From contig NC_068974.1 of assembly GCF_016808095.1 (NCBI RefSeq), forward strand, positions 33,449,090-33,513,089: a stretch of DNA of 64,000 bases. The letters are read 5' to 3'. Of the stretch, positions 1 to 11,134 are shown piece by piece. A model generated the notes under the pieces. The model was not told where the DNA came from and did no database searches. It saw only the letters and a program-made list of their open reading frames with translations. How positions within the stretch are numbered: position 1 is the first letter of the stretch; each line of letters starts with the position of its first letter. Position numbers and translations under genes: made by a program. The stretch is from Vigna angularis. Its lineage: Eukaryota; Streptophyta; Magnoliopsida; Fabales; Fabaceae.

Positions 1-700
1 TATACCAACAATCAAATAACACAGTTCATACTTCATGCGACACACATAACGTTCATACAGTACACGACAAACATACGAATTAAATTTAATAAGCTTCCCT
101 TACCTGGATAGCAGTACACGTTTAAGAGTATAACTTGAATTTGCCCAACTATGGCTTTCTACCCTCCGAGATCTTTCTTACGCTCCTTAACTAAGTCGAT
201 TACAGAATCAGAAGGGGGTTCGGATCCAAATGAAGCTCACTGGTCCGTGAATGTCCCCACGGTCTCTGAAAATTGATCGGAGTAGCAAGGAATGAGTAAT
301 AGTAGAGAGAAGTTTGGAAAGTTCTAGAGAGAAGGTGGAGAAAATGGAGGTTTAGGTTCTAAGGAAGATGAAGGGTGCGTGCGGGTGAGAGAGGAAGAGT
401 TTTCAAATCTCAGTTTTGTTGCTTTCCTCGTCAAGACAGACGAGCGTCTCCCAGCCCGACACCTGCACACCACTTCTGATTTCAGAAGCTTCTCCCGTGA
501 CACGTGGCGTGCGTGCATGCAGTGCAAAGTGCGTTTTTAATGCTTTAGGGGAAAAAATGATGGGGTGGGGTTTTCTGTGCACGTTAGAGGACTGGTTTTC
601 AGATTAGAGTGGGGGGTTTTGTAGTGAGTTAAGCGTTAATGTGTGTGCATTAATTTGACGTGACAGAGATTTATTTCTACAAATTATTAGGGGTCTCACA
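1..700 (-). mobile_element. 3' LTR (partial) of Ty3/gypsy retrotransposon
   Basis: This is the inner part of the left LTR of the minus-strand element; the rest lies before the window. It matches 7132-7811 of the right LTR almost base for base. It ends in GGGGTCTCACA at 700, which reads TGTGAGACCCC on the element's own strand, the canonical TG start. I count about eight substitutions against the right LTR, nearly all transitions, plus one 20-bp block (657-676) that the right copy lacks. Small open frames inside it are not genes. Confidence 0.93.
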
Positions 701-712
701 TTCTCCCTAACT
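701..712 (-). other. Polypurine tract of the retrotransposon
   Basis: Directly next to the 3' LTR the minus strand reads AGTTAGGGAGAA and then the TG of the LTR. A short purine-rich run in this position is the usual primer for plus-strand DNA synthesis in LTR elements. It is identified by position and composition only. Confidence 0.6.
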
Positions 713-3700
713 ACAAAAATTTTCGTCCTCGAAAATGTAAAACTTACCAGGAAATAGGTGAGGGTACAAGTCCTTCATGGCGTCTTCTATTTCCCAAGTA
801 GTGTCGCCCGTCTTCTCATCCCAAACTATCTTTACTAGACGAACGACTTTCCCTTTGTAATACTTAATACGAACGTCTTCAACACGAACTGGCTTCATTT
901 CGAACGTTCGGTATTGACGAAGACGAACGTCCTCGAGCTCCATTATGTGCGAGGGGTTTGCTATGTATTTCCGAAGTTGGGAAACGTGAAATACAGGATG
1001 AAGGTTGGATAATTGAGGAGGTAAAGCAAGCTCGTACGCTACAGGGCCAATCTTCCTTAGTATTTGATAGGGTCCGACAAACTTCGGGGATAACTTCTTT
1101 GGTCGCATGGCTCTGCCGACTCCTGTGGTTGGATTAAGCCTAAGGAATACGTGATCGCCAGCTTGGAACTCTAACGGCCTTCTTCTCTTGTCGGCCTAGG
1201 ACTTCTGCCTGCTCCTCGACGTCTTCAATCTCTCCTGGATTAACTTCACTTTCTCAGTCGTCTGCTGGATAAGTTCGGGTCCGGTTAGCACGTTCTCTCC
1301 TTCCTGGAACCAACAGAGTGGCGTTCGACATCTTCTACCATAGAGAGCTTCAAACGGTGCCATTCCAATGCTAGCCTGAAAGCTATTATTATACGTGAAC
1401 TCCACCAGTGGCAATACTTCATCCCAAACGCCTAAGTGATCTAGGACACACGTCCTCAGTAAGTCTTCAAGCGTCTGGATGGTCCTTTCCGATTGGCCGT
1501 CCGTCTGAGGGTGATAAACTGAACTCATCTGCAACTTGCTTCCCAACTCACCTTGTAAGGATTGCCAAAACCGAGATGTGAACCTCGTGTCTCGGTCAGA
1601 AATTATGCTCGACGGCACTCCATGCAGACGAACAATTTCATGAATGTAGAGCTTGGCCAGATTGGTCATCGACATCTTCAAATTTACTGCCAGGAAATGG
1701 GCGCTCTTCGTCAGTCGATCCACGATCACCCAAATTGAGTCATGATTTCTGACCGTACGTGGTAGGTGGGTCACGAAATCCATGGAGATGCTGTCCCATT
1801 TCCATTCAGGAATTTCCAGCTGCTGGAGTAGGCCGCCTGGTCGTTGGTGTTCCGCCTTAGCTCTTTGACAAGTCAAGCATGACGCTACAAAACGAGCGAC
1901 ATCACTTTTCATTCCAGGCCACCAGAATGAACTCCGAAGATCTTGGTACATCTTAGTCATACCAGGGTGTATGCTAAGACGACTATGATGTGCTTCCTCC
2001 AATATGATTCGCTTCAGCTCGCCATCATTAGGGACGCACGTTCTTCCCAGGTAACACAACATGCCGTCCGTTCCCGCATTGAACTGCTTAGCTTGATCCG
2101 TACCGAGTGCGTTTAAGATCTTCACCAGCTCATCATCCTCACGTTGCTTCATCCGGATTCGGTCGAACACATCACTTGTTATTCTCAAGGTGCAGCATTT
2201 AATACTGTTCGGCTCCAACTCGAACTGCAACCTTAGGTCTCTAAAGCTTTCCACCAGATTGAGTTCTTTCACCATCATAGCTGAAACATGAACCGACTTC
2301 CTGCTTAGTGCGTCCGCCACTACGTTAGCCTTCCCCGGATGGTAAAGTAACTCAAATTCATAATCTTTTAGAAACTCAAGCCACCTCCTTTGCCTCATGT
2401 TTAACTCCTTTTGATCGAAGAGGTACTTGAGACTCTTGTGGTCACTGAAAACCTGAAAGGTCGCTCCGTACAGGTGATGTCTCCAAATCTTTAGTGCAAA
2501 CACGACTGCTGCCAACTCTAAGTCGTGTGTGGGGTAATTCTTCTCGTGAATTTTTAGTTGTCGAGAGGCGTACGCCACTGCTCGTCTCTCTTGCATCAGT
2601 ACACAGCCCAAACCTTGATGAGAGGCATCGCAGTAGACTTCGAATGGTTTGGTAGTGTCTGGAATCACTAAAATCGGAGCGCTCGTCAACTTCCGCTTAA
2701 GCTCCTGGAAACTCTCTTCACACCGATCGGTCCAAGCGAACGGGTGATCCTTGCGCGTGAGCTCTGTTAGTGGTGCTACTATCTTAGAAAAACCTTCAAT
2801 AAAACGCCTATAGTAGCCTGCAAGACCAACGAAGCTACGCACTTCTGTAACCGAACGCGGACTCGCCCACTCCAAAACCGCTCGTACCTTTGCCGGGTCC
2901 ACAGAAATTCCTTCGGCTGACACAACATGCCCCAAGAACTGCACGCTCTTCATCCAAAATTCACACTTCGACAGCTTGGCGTACAGTTCATTCTCCTTCA
3001 ACACTCCAAGTACGACCCGCAAATGCTCCTCATGTTCTTCATGGCTCTTAGAGTAAATTAGGATGTCATCAATGAAGACCACTACGAACTTGTCCAGGTA
3101 GGGTCGGAATACCCGATTCATGTAATCCATGAAGATCGCTGTCGCGTTCGTTACTCCGAACGGCATTACCACATACTCATAATGCCCGTAACGAGACCTA
3201 AAAGCTGTCTTCTGAATGTCACCTTCCTTCACCCGTATTTGATGGTAGCCCGATCGTAAGTCAATCTTTGAGAATATGCTCGCTCCCTGCAGCTGATCCA
3301 GTAGATCGTCAATACGCGGAAGTGGATACTTGTTCTTGATAGTAAGCTTATTAAGCTGTCGGTAGTCAATGCAAAGCCTGGAACTGCCATCCTTCTTCTT
3401 CACTAACAACACAGGCGCTCCCCACGGCGATACGCTCGGCCTGATGAACTGCTTGTCCATTAATTCTTCTATCTGCTTCTTGAGTTCAACCAACTCAGCA
3501 GGCGACATTCTATACGGTTGAACCGAGATTGGCGCTGCCGTCGTCACCAGGTCGATCGTAAACTCAACCTTACGAACAGGAGGCAGTCCCGGTATCTCAT
3601 CTGGAAAGACTTCAGGAAACTCCTCTATGACCGATCGTCCTCCATACGGCTCATCTTGTGACGATCGTCCCCACTTCACTCCTTCCATTTCCTCATCTGA

Positions 3701-5329
3701 GTGCGTCATTATCAGGAAACAGTAGGCGCCCTCTACTATATCCTCCTTCAGCTGACCGAGCGTCACTGATAACTCCTCTTCTCCTTCATCTGGAAAGACT
3801 AATTCTTTCTTACCACAGTCTATGAGAATGCGATTGGTGGACAACCAATCCATCCCCAAAATTACCTCTAAGCCTTGAAGAGGCAAGCAGATGAGATTGA
3901 CTTTGAATTTACGCCCTTCAACTTCTATAGTACATCTAAAGCAACCCGTAGATGTTCTAATCCCACCAGCCGCTGGGGTTGACACCGCCAAGTCGAACTG
4001 TAATTCACTCTCCACTAACCCCAGCCTCTCAACGCACGCCTTCGAGATGAAGGAATGTGTTGCCCCCGAATCATATAACACGCAGCAAGGTTTTCCAAAC
4101 AGCAAACAATTACCAATGATGAGTGTACCTGAACTAGCGACTTCAGCACCCGTGATAGCATACACTCGCCCGACTGCCTGCGCACGTCCTCCCCTACCTT
4201 GCTGTGTTCTTCCAGCGTTCGACGGTCTTGATACCGCACGACCTCCCATATTACACTCCTGATCCGAGTGTCCGCTCCTTCTGCACTTAGTGCAGTATTT
4301 TCCACCATTCAGTTGAGGACAAGCCCACCTAAAGTGCGGTCCTCCACACTGGAAACATGCCAAACTCCTTGGTTGTTCAGATTGGCCGACAGTAGCCAAC
4401 GTTTGGGATCCACCAGAGGATTGGCCTGGAAGAACGTACGGGGGTCGTCTCACAGTAGAGTTATTCCTTGATAACACCGGCCCCCTGCTCAACTGTTGCT
4501 TCTTCTGTTGCTCGGCCTCAGCCACGTTCTTCTCTAACACCTTAGCCCTTTCAACCATAGCAGGGAATGATCTAATGCACAAGCTGGATATCAATACCTT
4601 CAAGTCGCTCCTCAGCCCGTTTTCAAACTTCCTGCATTGCCATTCTTCGCTCGTAGCCATGGTGTTAAAACGAACCAAATGCTTGAATCTATTAGTATAC
4701 TCCGATACAGACATTCCCCCTTGTACCAATTGTAGAAACTCCACTTCTTTAGCATAACGTACGCTGTCCGGGAAATACTCTTCGTAAAATTTTGTCCTGA
4801 AAACTGTCCAATTCACGGGACTATGAGCGTCCGTCAAGATCGCCTTCATGCTCGTCCACCAGTGACTTGCTTCACCAGTCAGCAAGTATTCAGTAAATGC
4901 TAAGCGGTTGTCATCCGGACACCTCTTAGCGTTGTAAATCCGCTCCATATCCCTGAGCCACTGATCCGCTTCATCCGGAAGACCTTTTCCACTGAACTTG
5001 GCCGGATGGTGTTGGAGAAAACTTTCTAAACTCCACTCAGCAGTAGGCGGGGCAGCGTTAGAAGAGGACGCTCCTGCCGCGCCCCTAGTTGCAGCCAATA
5101 TTTCCATCAACTGCCGCTGCGTCGCCTCAGAGTTGGCTCGAGAGGCTTCCAGACTCTGCATAGCTGTCTGATTTTGTTGCATCAGTGTAGCGTTCTGCTC
5201 CATAAGGGTGGTATTCTGCTGTTGAAGTCTGTCAATCACCGTTTCCAACAACCTAGCGCTGTTGGACGTATCCGGTTCATTGGGTTGAGGTGGCGGAGGA
5301 AGTCTAGGTGCCATGTATTCTCTGGACAC
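707..5329 (-). pseudogene. Ty3/gypsy gag-pol polyprotein, interrupted by one in-frame stop
   Basis: This is a retrotransposon polyprotein. From the ATG at 5329 the order is: Gln/Asn-rich N-terminus; retrotransposon gag domain (about residues 100-250); two CCHC zinc knuckles (CFQCGG... near 325 and CTKCRRSGH... near 346); aspartic protease with DSG (near 420); reverse transcriptase (about 600-780) with FIDD in place of YxDD; RNase H (from about 897, with conserved Asp and Glu); and integrase with an HHCC zinc-binding region (about 1114-1154) and the catalytic Asp/Asp/Glu core after it. A TAG at 1196-1198 ends the main frame after 1377 codons. The same frame stays open for 162 more codons to 707, covering the integrase C-terminus and a chromodomain-like tail, so one nonsense change separates them. 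The RT segment reads NATA where related elements usually have NAPA. Two zinc knuckles, a chromodomain-like end and long LTRs suggest the Tekay/Del clade (inference). Confidence 0.95.
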
Positions 5330-5451
5330 AGAGAAAACGAACGTTAGAAATGTTCAAAGAGTTGAGAAATAACTCATTTAAACACACATTAAACACACAA
5401 CAAAAACATAGTGCACTCGTAACCTACAGTGTCCTTCAAAAGAACAAAACT

Positions 5452-5463
5452 GCTCTGATACCA
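5452..5463 (-). other. Primer binding site, initiator tRNA-Met type
   Basis: On the minus strand the sequence TGGTATCAGAGC lies 4 bases inside the 5' LTR end. This is the well-known plant retrotransposon primer site complementary to the 3' end of initiator methionine tRNA. It fixes the element's orientation and the LTR boundary. Confidence 0.92.
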
Positions 5464-5467
5464 CTAA

Positions 5468-7811
5468 TGTAACATCCCAAAATATAGTAATTACCATAGA
5501 TTAGAAATAATTACAATTAACAGTTAAAACATGCAGTTTTATACTAAGCGCAAGATTTCAAAACCGAACGTTCTCACGTACAGAGGTAAAATGCCATACA
5601 GCAGTATATCAAAGTTTAAAGACGAACGGTTTTACAAGCTTTAACCGAACGTCCAAAAGCTAACAACAAGGATATAAACTACAACTTAACGAGCGCTCTA
5701 GGGCTCGGCTTTAACCTCTATTTCAACCAGATTGGCGTCCTCCTAATCTTCTTCTTCCAGCGCTTCCTCAAGCAATGCCTCTCCATCTGCTCACATCCAC
5801 ACGGATGATCATTGCATTGACAAGACGGACGTACATGGACGAACGACAATACAAGGAAACGACACAGGGTAAGCTTATTGAATTTAATTCACCAATAATT
5901 TATCCACATAACATTTCAACATTTATAAAGATATCACAACACATAATATCAGTTCAAACTCTCAAAAGACAGACCGTCCGGACTGTATGAATCCATGTAA
6001 CTACAGGCGTTCGTGCACTCGGGTGGTGTGGTAACTGGAAACACTCATCAGCTGCCACCCGAGGTTAGCCCTATCAGTCCAAAGTACTCAATAGGACTAG
6101 AGCCTCCTGCCATTTCCACGCATGACCTACTCCCCTCTACATGAGGACGAGCACTCACGAAATTTCAGGATGAACAGCCATCAGTAATTTTACCATGGTC
6201 ATACTATACACTTCTCGTATTCAAATTATAGAGACGTTCCTCCACGGAACGCTCGCCCAAATCCCATAACCATAGTTTCACCTCATATAATGTTCGGCAT
6301 TTATAATCTTTCACTTTTATTTTCATTTTCTTTATCTTTCAATCCAAGTACATAAATCACAAACGTTCAGCCCCCTTTATAATGAGGACAACCGTGGAGA
6401 ACAAGACCGAAGAATTTACTCCGTTCCAAGAACAGAATAGAACCGATTTCCAAATAGATGGACGACCTGTATTAATCAAGGGTACTCGACACTGTCGGTT
6501 GACACCGATTGATGATCTGTAGTAACAAGGGTGATCGACACGGTAGGTCGACACAGATGGATGATCTGTAGTAACAAGGGTGATCGACACGGTAGGTCGA
6601 CACAGATGGATGATCTGTAGTAACAAGGGTGATCGACACGGTAGGTCGACACAGATGGATGATCTGTAGTAACAAGGGTGATCGACACGGTAGGTCGACA
6701 CAGATGGATGATCTGTAGTAACAAGGGTGATCGACACGGTAGGTCGACACAGATGGATGATCTGTAGTAACAAGGGTGATCGACACGGTAGGTCGACACA
6801 GATGGATGATCTGTAGTAACAAGGGTGATCGACACGGTAGGTCGACACAGATGGATAATCTGTAGTAACAAGGGTGATCGACACTGCTCATTATGAGCTC
6901 TATGTAAAGGATCGACACAGCTCAACCTCGACCAGAAATTCTTCCCGAATGAAAGTATTTCAATCCAAAGAATTGTACAAGAACACCAAACGGTCAAGAA
7001 CCGTTTAATGTCGGACGTACGTTATCATAGAGAAGTTCATATTCAAGTTTCACTTACATTCACTCATTTCTCAGCATACATATATATATTTTATATTTTC
7101 AAATACTCATATCAACTCATACTTATGATCATATACCAACAATCAAATAACACAGTTCATACTTCATGCGACACACATAATGTTCATACAGTACACGACA
7201 AACATACGAATTAAATTTAATAAGCTTCCCTTACTTGGATAACAGTACACGTTTAACAGTATAACTTGAATTTGCCCAACTATGGCTTTCTACCCTCCGA
7301 GATCTTTCTTACGCTCCTTAACTAAGTCGGTTACAGAATCAGAAGGGGGTTCGGATCCAAATGAAGCTCACTGGTCCGTGAATGTCCCCACGGTCTCTGA
7401 AAATTGATCGGAGTAGCAAGGAATGAGTAATAGTAGAGAGAAGTTTGGAAAGTTCTAGAGAGAAGGTGGAGAAAATGGAGGTTTAGGTTCTGAGGAAGAT
7501 GAAGGGTGCGTGCGGGTGAGAGAGGAAGAGTTTTCAAATCTCAGTTTTGTTGCTTTCCTCGTCAAGACGGACGAGCGTCTCCCAGCCCGACACCTGCACA
7601 CCACTTCTGATTTCAGAAGCTTCTCCCGTGACACGTGGCGTGCGTGCATGCAGTGCAAAGTGCGTTTTTAATGCTTTAGGGGAAAAAATGATGGGGTGGG
7701 GTTTTCTGTGCACGTTAGAGGACTGGTTTTCAGATTAGGGTGGGGGGTTTTGTAGTGAGTTAAGCGTTAATGTGTGTGCATTAATTTCTACAAATTATTA
7801 GGGGTCTCACA
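5468..7811 (-). mobile_element. 5' LTR (complete, 2344 bp) of Ty3/gypsy retrotransposon
   Basis: On the plus strand it begins TGTAACATCCC at 5468 and ends GGGGTCTCACA at 7811, giving TG...CA ends in either orientation. The primer site abuts its 5468 side, so this is the 5' LTR of a minus-strand element. It holds a tandem repeat at about 6480-6885. The target-site duplication cannot be checked because the other outer end is beyond the window. Comparable TGTAACATYCC starts occur at 26704 and 28918, suggesting related LTRs there. Confidence 0.93.
6481..6890. repeat. 49-bp tandem repeat inside the LTR (8 copies)
   Basis: Units start at 6511, 6560, 6609, 6658, 6707, 6756, 6805 and 6854, each beginning GATGATCTGTAGTAACAAGG and exactly 49 bp apart. 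A degenerate partial copy precedes the array (6481-6510). The inner copies look identical, so they spread recently. Because 49 is not a multiple of three and the unit has no stop in any minus-strand frame, three overlapping open frames run through the array; none shows sign of being a gene. Confidence 0.97.
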
Positions 7812-8829
7812 ACTTCTATTGTGGTTATTATCAGAATAATTAAACTTGTTTTTTCAAGCAGTCAAAATGGTTAAATTTTTTTATATATAATAGTTTAGTT
7901 AGATTATGCTGTTAAAAAGTTGACATCATTAATATACATATTATTTTTTGGTTTTATTTTATTTTCTTGATATTAATAGAACAGCAATATAAATATACTA
8001 TCTGGGTTTGATAGTTTGATCATGCTTTCTTGCTATATGGGAGGGAACCAGTTGATCCAAAAGTATGTCCAATCTTAATAAAAGTTAATTGATTTTTTTT
8101 TTTTGCCAAATACATATTTGGCCCACTTCTTTTCTTTTTTTTAAAAATGATTAATTTTTAAGGTATGTTTGGAGAAAGATCTGGGCTATCCCATTTACAA
8201 GATCAAAATAAAAGAACTGGCCCATCTGGTACCGGCGGTCGTGTCTGTCGTGGCGGAGCTGCCGGTGCTGCTAATGATGAATCTGGAATTTCTGACGAGG
8301 TATGTTTGTCACCAATTGTTTAAATTAAAGTTTTATGTAATCTATGAAGATGTATTTTTTTGAAATCCAAATGTACAGTATAAGGTAATCGGATTTCTAC
8401 TGTGTTTTTGTTGGGTGGTATTCTCTCCAAGTGTTGCAATCTCACTTTATTCTATAATTTATTTAGATGGTGAGATTCTTTTGCAATGATAATTTAATTG
8501 CAAAAAATAAATGCTATTATTAAATTAGTAATATTATGTTATTATATAACTATGTTATTATTATATTTCAATAAAAAATATACAATCATCATTCATATTA
8601 TTTTTGTTAAAATTAAAGCATACAGTGTCAAATATCAATTTATGAAAATTAATTTAGGTCTAAATAATTTTTCATTACGTAAAAATTTTAGATTGATATA
8701 AGAAGGACTCTGCTCATATGAAGGTTTATATGAATATCTTTCATGTGTGATTAATTTATTAAGTAATTCAAAATATGATTTTGATAAACATGTCTTATAA
8801 TGGAAATATAACTTAAAATAAGATGTTCA
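7812..8829. other. Degenerate DNA; duplicated 47-bp block and exon-like patch
   Basis: This is AT-rich sequence between the retrotransposon and the Helitron relic. The block at 8171-8217 is about 85% identical to 14857-14903 upstream of ABCF1. Just after it, about 8210-8300 is much more GC-rich than its surroundings, stays open in one frame (Gly/Ala-rich) and ends GACGAG then GTATGT, like an exon with a splice donor. I do not recognise the product. Nothing else identifiable was seen. Confidence 0.4.
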
Positions 8830-9326
8830 ACAATTATCAACATGTTATAACTATTTGTAAAAAATTTGAATATTTAGATTTGTTCATAACATGTCAATGT
8901 CAATTGGAGTGAGATTGTCATTTTGTGTTGGTAAAATGTTTATCATTATCACATGTTTGTAAAGTGTTCAAAATGAAGCTACAACTAGACAAAATGATGG
9001 CAAATTTCAAGAAGAATAAATTCTTAGTTGTTGCTGGTAAATTAAATCTATTGAAATTATTCAGATAATTTAATACTAGGAAAGTTAAAGTTAATTTAAC
9101 CTATTTGTTTTCTTTTATTAGGAATGTACAAAATAGAATTTCAAAAAAAAATAGAATTTCAAAAAAGAGGTTCACCACATGCTCATATACTATTACATGT
9201 GGAGATAATAAGCTAATGCAACATAAAATATCAAATAATCTATGTTGAATTGCATGATTTAAATATTTATCCAAAATTGGAAAAGGTTGCAAAAAACTAT
9301 ATGATTCATAAACTTTATGGAGCTAC

Positions 9327-10579
9327 TGATAATGACATATTTTATCATAATTTCAGTATTGAATTGAGAGAAAATGTCAACTCTTTCTTAGCTTTTTCTT
9401 TGTAAATTATAGTTTTCTTTTAGTTTATTAAGTGGTTGCATCTTAAGCTTTAATGAGATAAATTGATCATTAACCCCTGCTTTTATATGTTTAAATAAGC
9501 TGGAAGAAGTCTTTGCATCTAATGAAGGCACTAGAACCCAAAGAAAGAAGGAAGAACAACAAAAATGAAGAATCAGGACTCATGAAGTCGTGCCTGGGCG
9601 CTTTTTCTCCATGGGCGGTGGAGCGCCATTGCACCATTTCTAGCTCGCGCCCGGGCGCCCTCTGCCTAGGGGCGCTTGAGCGCCACTTTTCTGACTGACG
9701 TGCGCTGGAGCGCAACTTTTGCTAATGTGGAAAATTAAGCTTATTTAACCCTAAAACGCAAAGGGCTCGAGATCTTTTGGCATCCAAACACAATTTCTCT
9801 CTGTTGGAGCTCTTGGAGGTGAGCTAGGAGCTATGGGAACAACCTTTCTTCATCCTTGGGTCTTCATCTTCTTCCATTTCCACCATTTGTAAGCTTGAGC
9901 TCTTAATGAGAATAGAGAGCTAATTTCATTGTTGTTGGGGATTGATGTAACCACGAATATCTTATGTAAATTACAGTTGATTTGAATGATTATATGCCTA
10001 TTTCATTGATTGCTAGTGTTTAATTCTTTCTCTTAAAGTTTGTTATGATTTGATCAACCATGACATGATTTTAGGGTTTGGTTGATATCAGGAAATATTG
10101 TGTGAATCTTGAACTGGATAGAAACTAGGACCTTTGGTTGTCTTGAATCTCAATTCTTATTGCAAAAATAATTGTTAGGTTTTCAAAGGGATTAGAGTCT
10201 AATAAGGAAGTATAGACTCTCTCTACCAAAAGATTGAGTTTGAGTAAATTAGTAGATTGACATTGGCATATTAATGAAGAGGAAGTGATTTTCCATGCAT
10301 AAGAGTGAAGTAGGTGAAATCATCCCCCAACAATACCATTCCATATCATTTCTAATCTTATCCATTTTCAAGTGTTTGAGTTATCAAAGATCACTTTTAC
10401 CATTTATGTTTCATATTTACTTTAATTACATAAAAACCCAAGAATATGGAATCATTCTTTAGTCTAAGTTAGTTAGAAATTATACGATTGTTTGGTGACA
10501 CGAGTCTCTTGGGAAACAATATCTGATCTTACCGGTTTATTACTTGAAACGATTTGGTACACTTGCCAAAGTCTCAACA
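9327..10579. mobile_element. Solo LTR (1253 bp) inserted in the Helitron gene
   Basis: The Helitron reading frame is broken between GA (ending about 9324) and KLN.PCM (from about 10583) by 1253 bp that begin TG and end CA. The flanks read GCTAC (9322-9326) and GCTGC (10580-10584), a 5-bp target-site duplication with one mismatch. Joining the flanks gives the continuous Helitron spacing. The insert carries a GC-rich GGGCGC-type tract (about 9590-9710) and a TATTTAAC promoter-like box near 9740, both common in plant LTRs. No internal retroelement genes are present, so this is a solo LTR. Orientation and family were not determined. Confidence 0.68.
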
Positions 10580-10952
10580 GCTGCAAAATTAAATTAACCA
10601 TGCATGAAAGAGGGTAGATGTTCTAAATTTTATACAAAAATATTTACATCTTCCACTACCATTGATGAATCCTTCTTATAGACGACGTGATGATGGTAAA
10701 TTTTTGGAAAAGAATGTAAATATACTTAACAATACTAGTTTTGTTCCTTATAGTCTAAAACTTCTAATGAGATATCAAGCTTGTGTCAATATTGTGTCAA
10801 TATTGAGTATTCCAACAAGTTAAATTCAATCAAGTATTTGTTCAAGTATATTAACAAAGATTCAGATAGAGCTACAATTAAAATAAGTAGTTGTTCAATA
10901 GAATGTAACAACACACCCATTGTTAATGAAATAAAGACGTATTATAATTATA

Positions 10953-11032
10953 AATATATATATAGATATAGATATATATATACACACACATATACATATA
11001 TATATATATGTGTGTGTGTGTATATGTATATA

Positions 11033-11118
<86 letters not shown>

Positions 11119-11134
11119 TTGTGTGTGTGTGTAT
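10953..11134. repeat. Compound AT/GT microsatellite within Helitron relic
   Basis: About 180 bp of (TA)n mixed with (GT)n and (CA)n tracts. The flanks are Helitron coding sequence (YNYKYI before, PCEVIWRIF after), where intact Helitron proteins normally have only about one residue between those blocks. The microsatellite therefore grew inside the dead gene. Open frames through it are repeat artefacts. Confidence 0.95.

Noticed and set aside
3891..4757. Plus-strand open frames opposite the polyprotein
   Set aside because: They are antisense shadows of the gag and protease coding sequence.
6481..6890. Regular direct repeats that might suggest a CRISPR array
   Set aside because: The repeats are contiguous with no unique spacers and lie in a plant LTR.
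6357..6997. Three overlapping minus-strand open frames of 148-175 codons
   Set aside because: They are the 49-bp LTR repeat read in three frames; no start context, domain or independent support.
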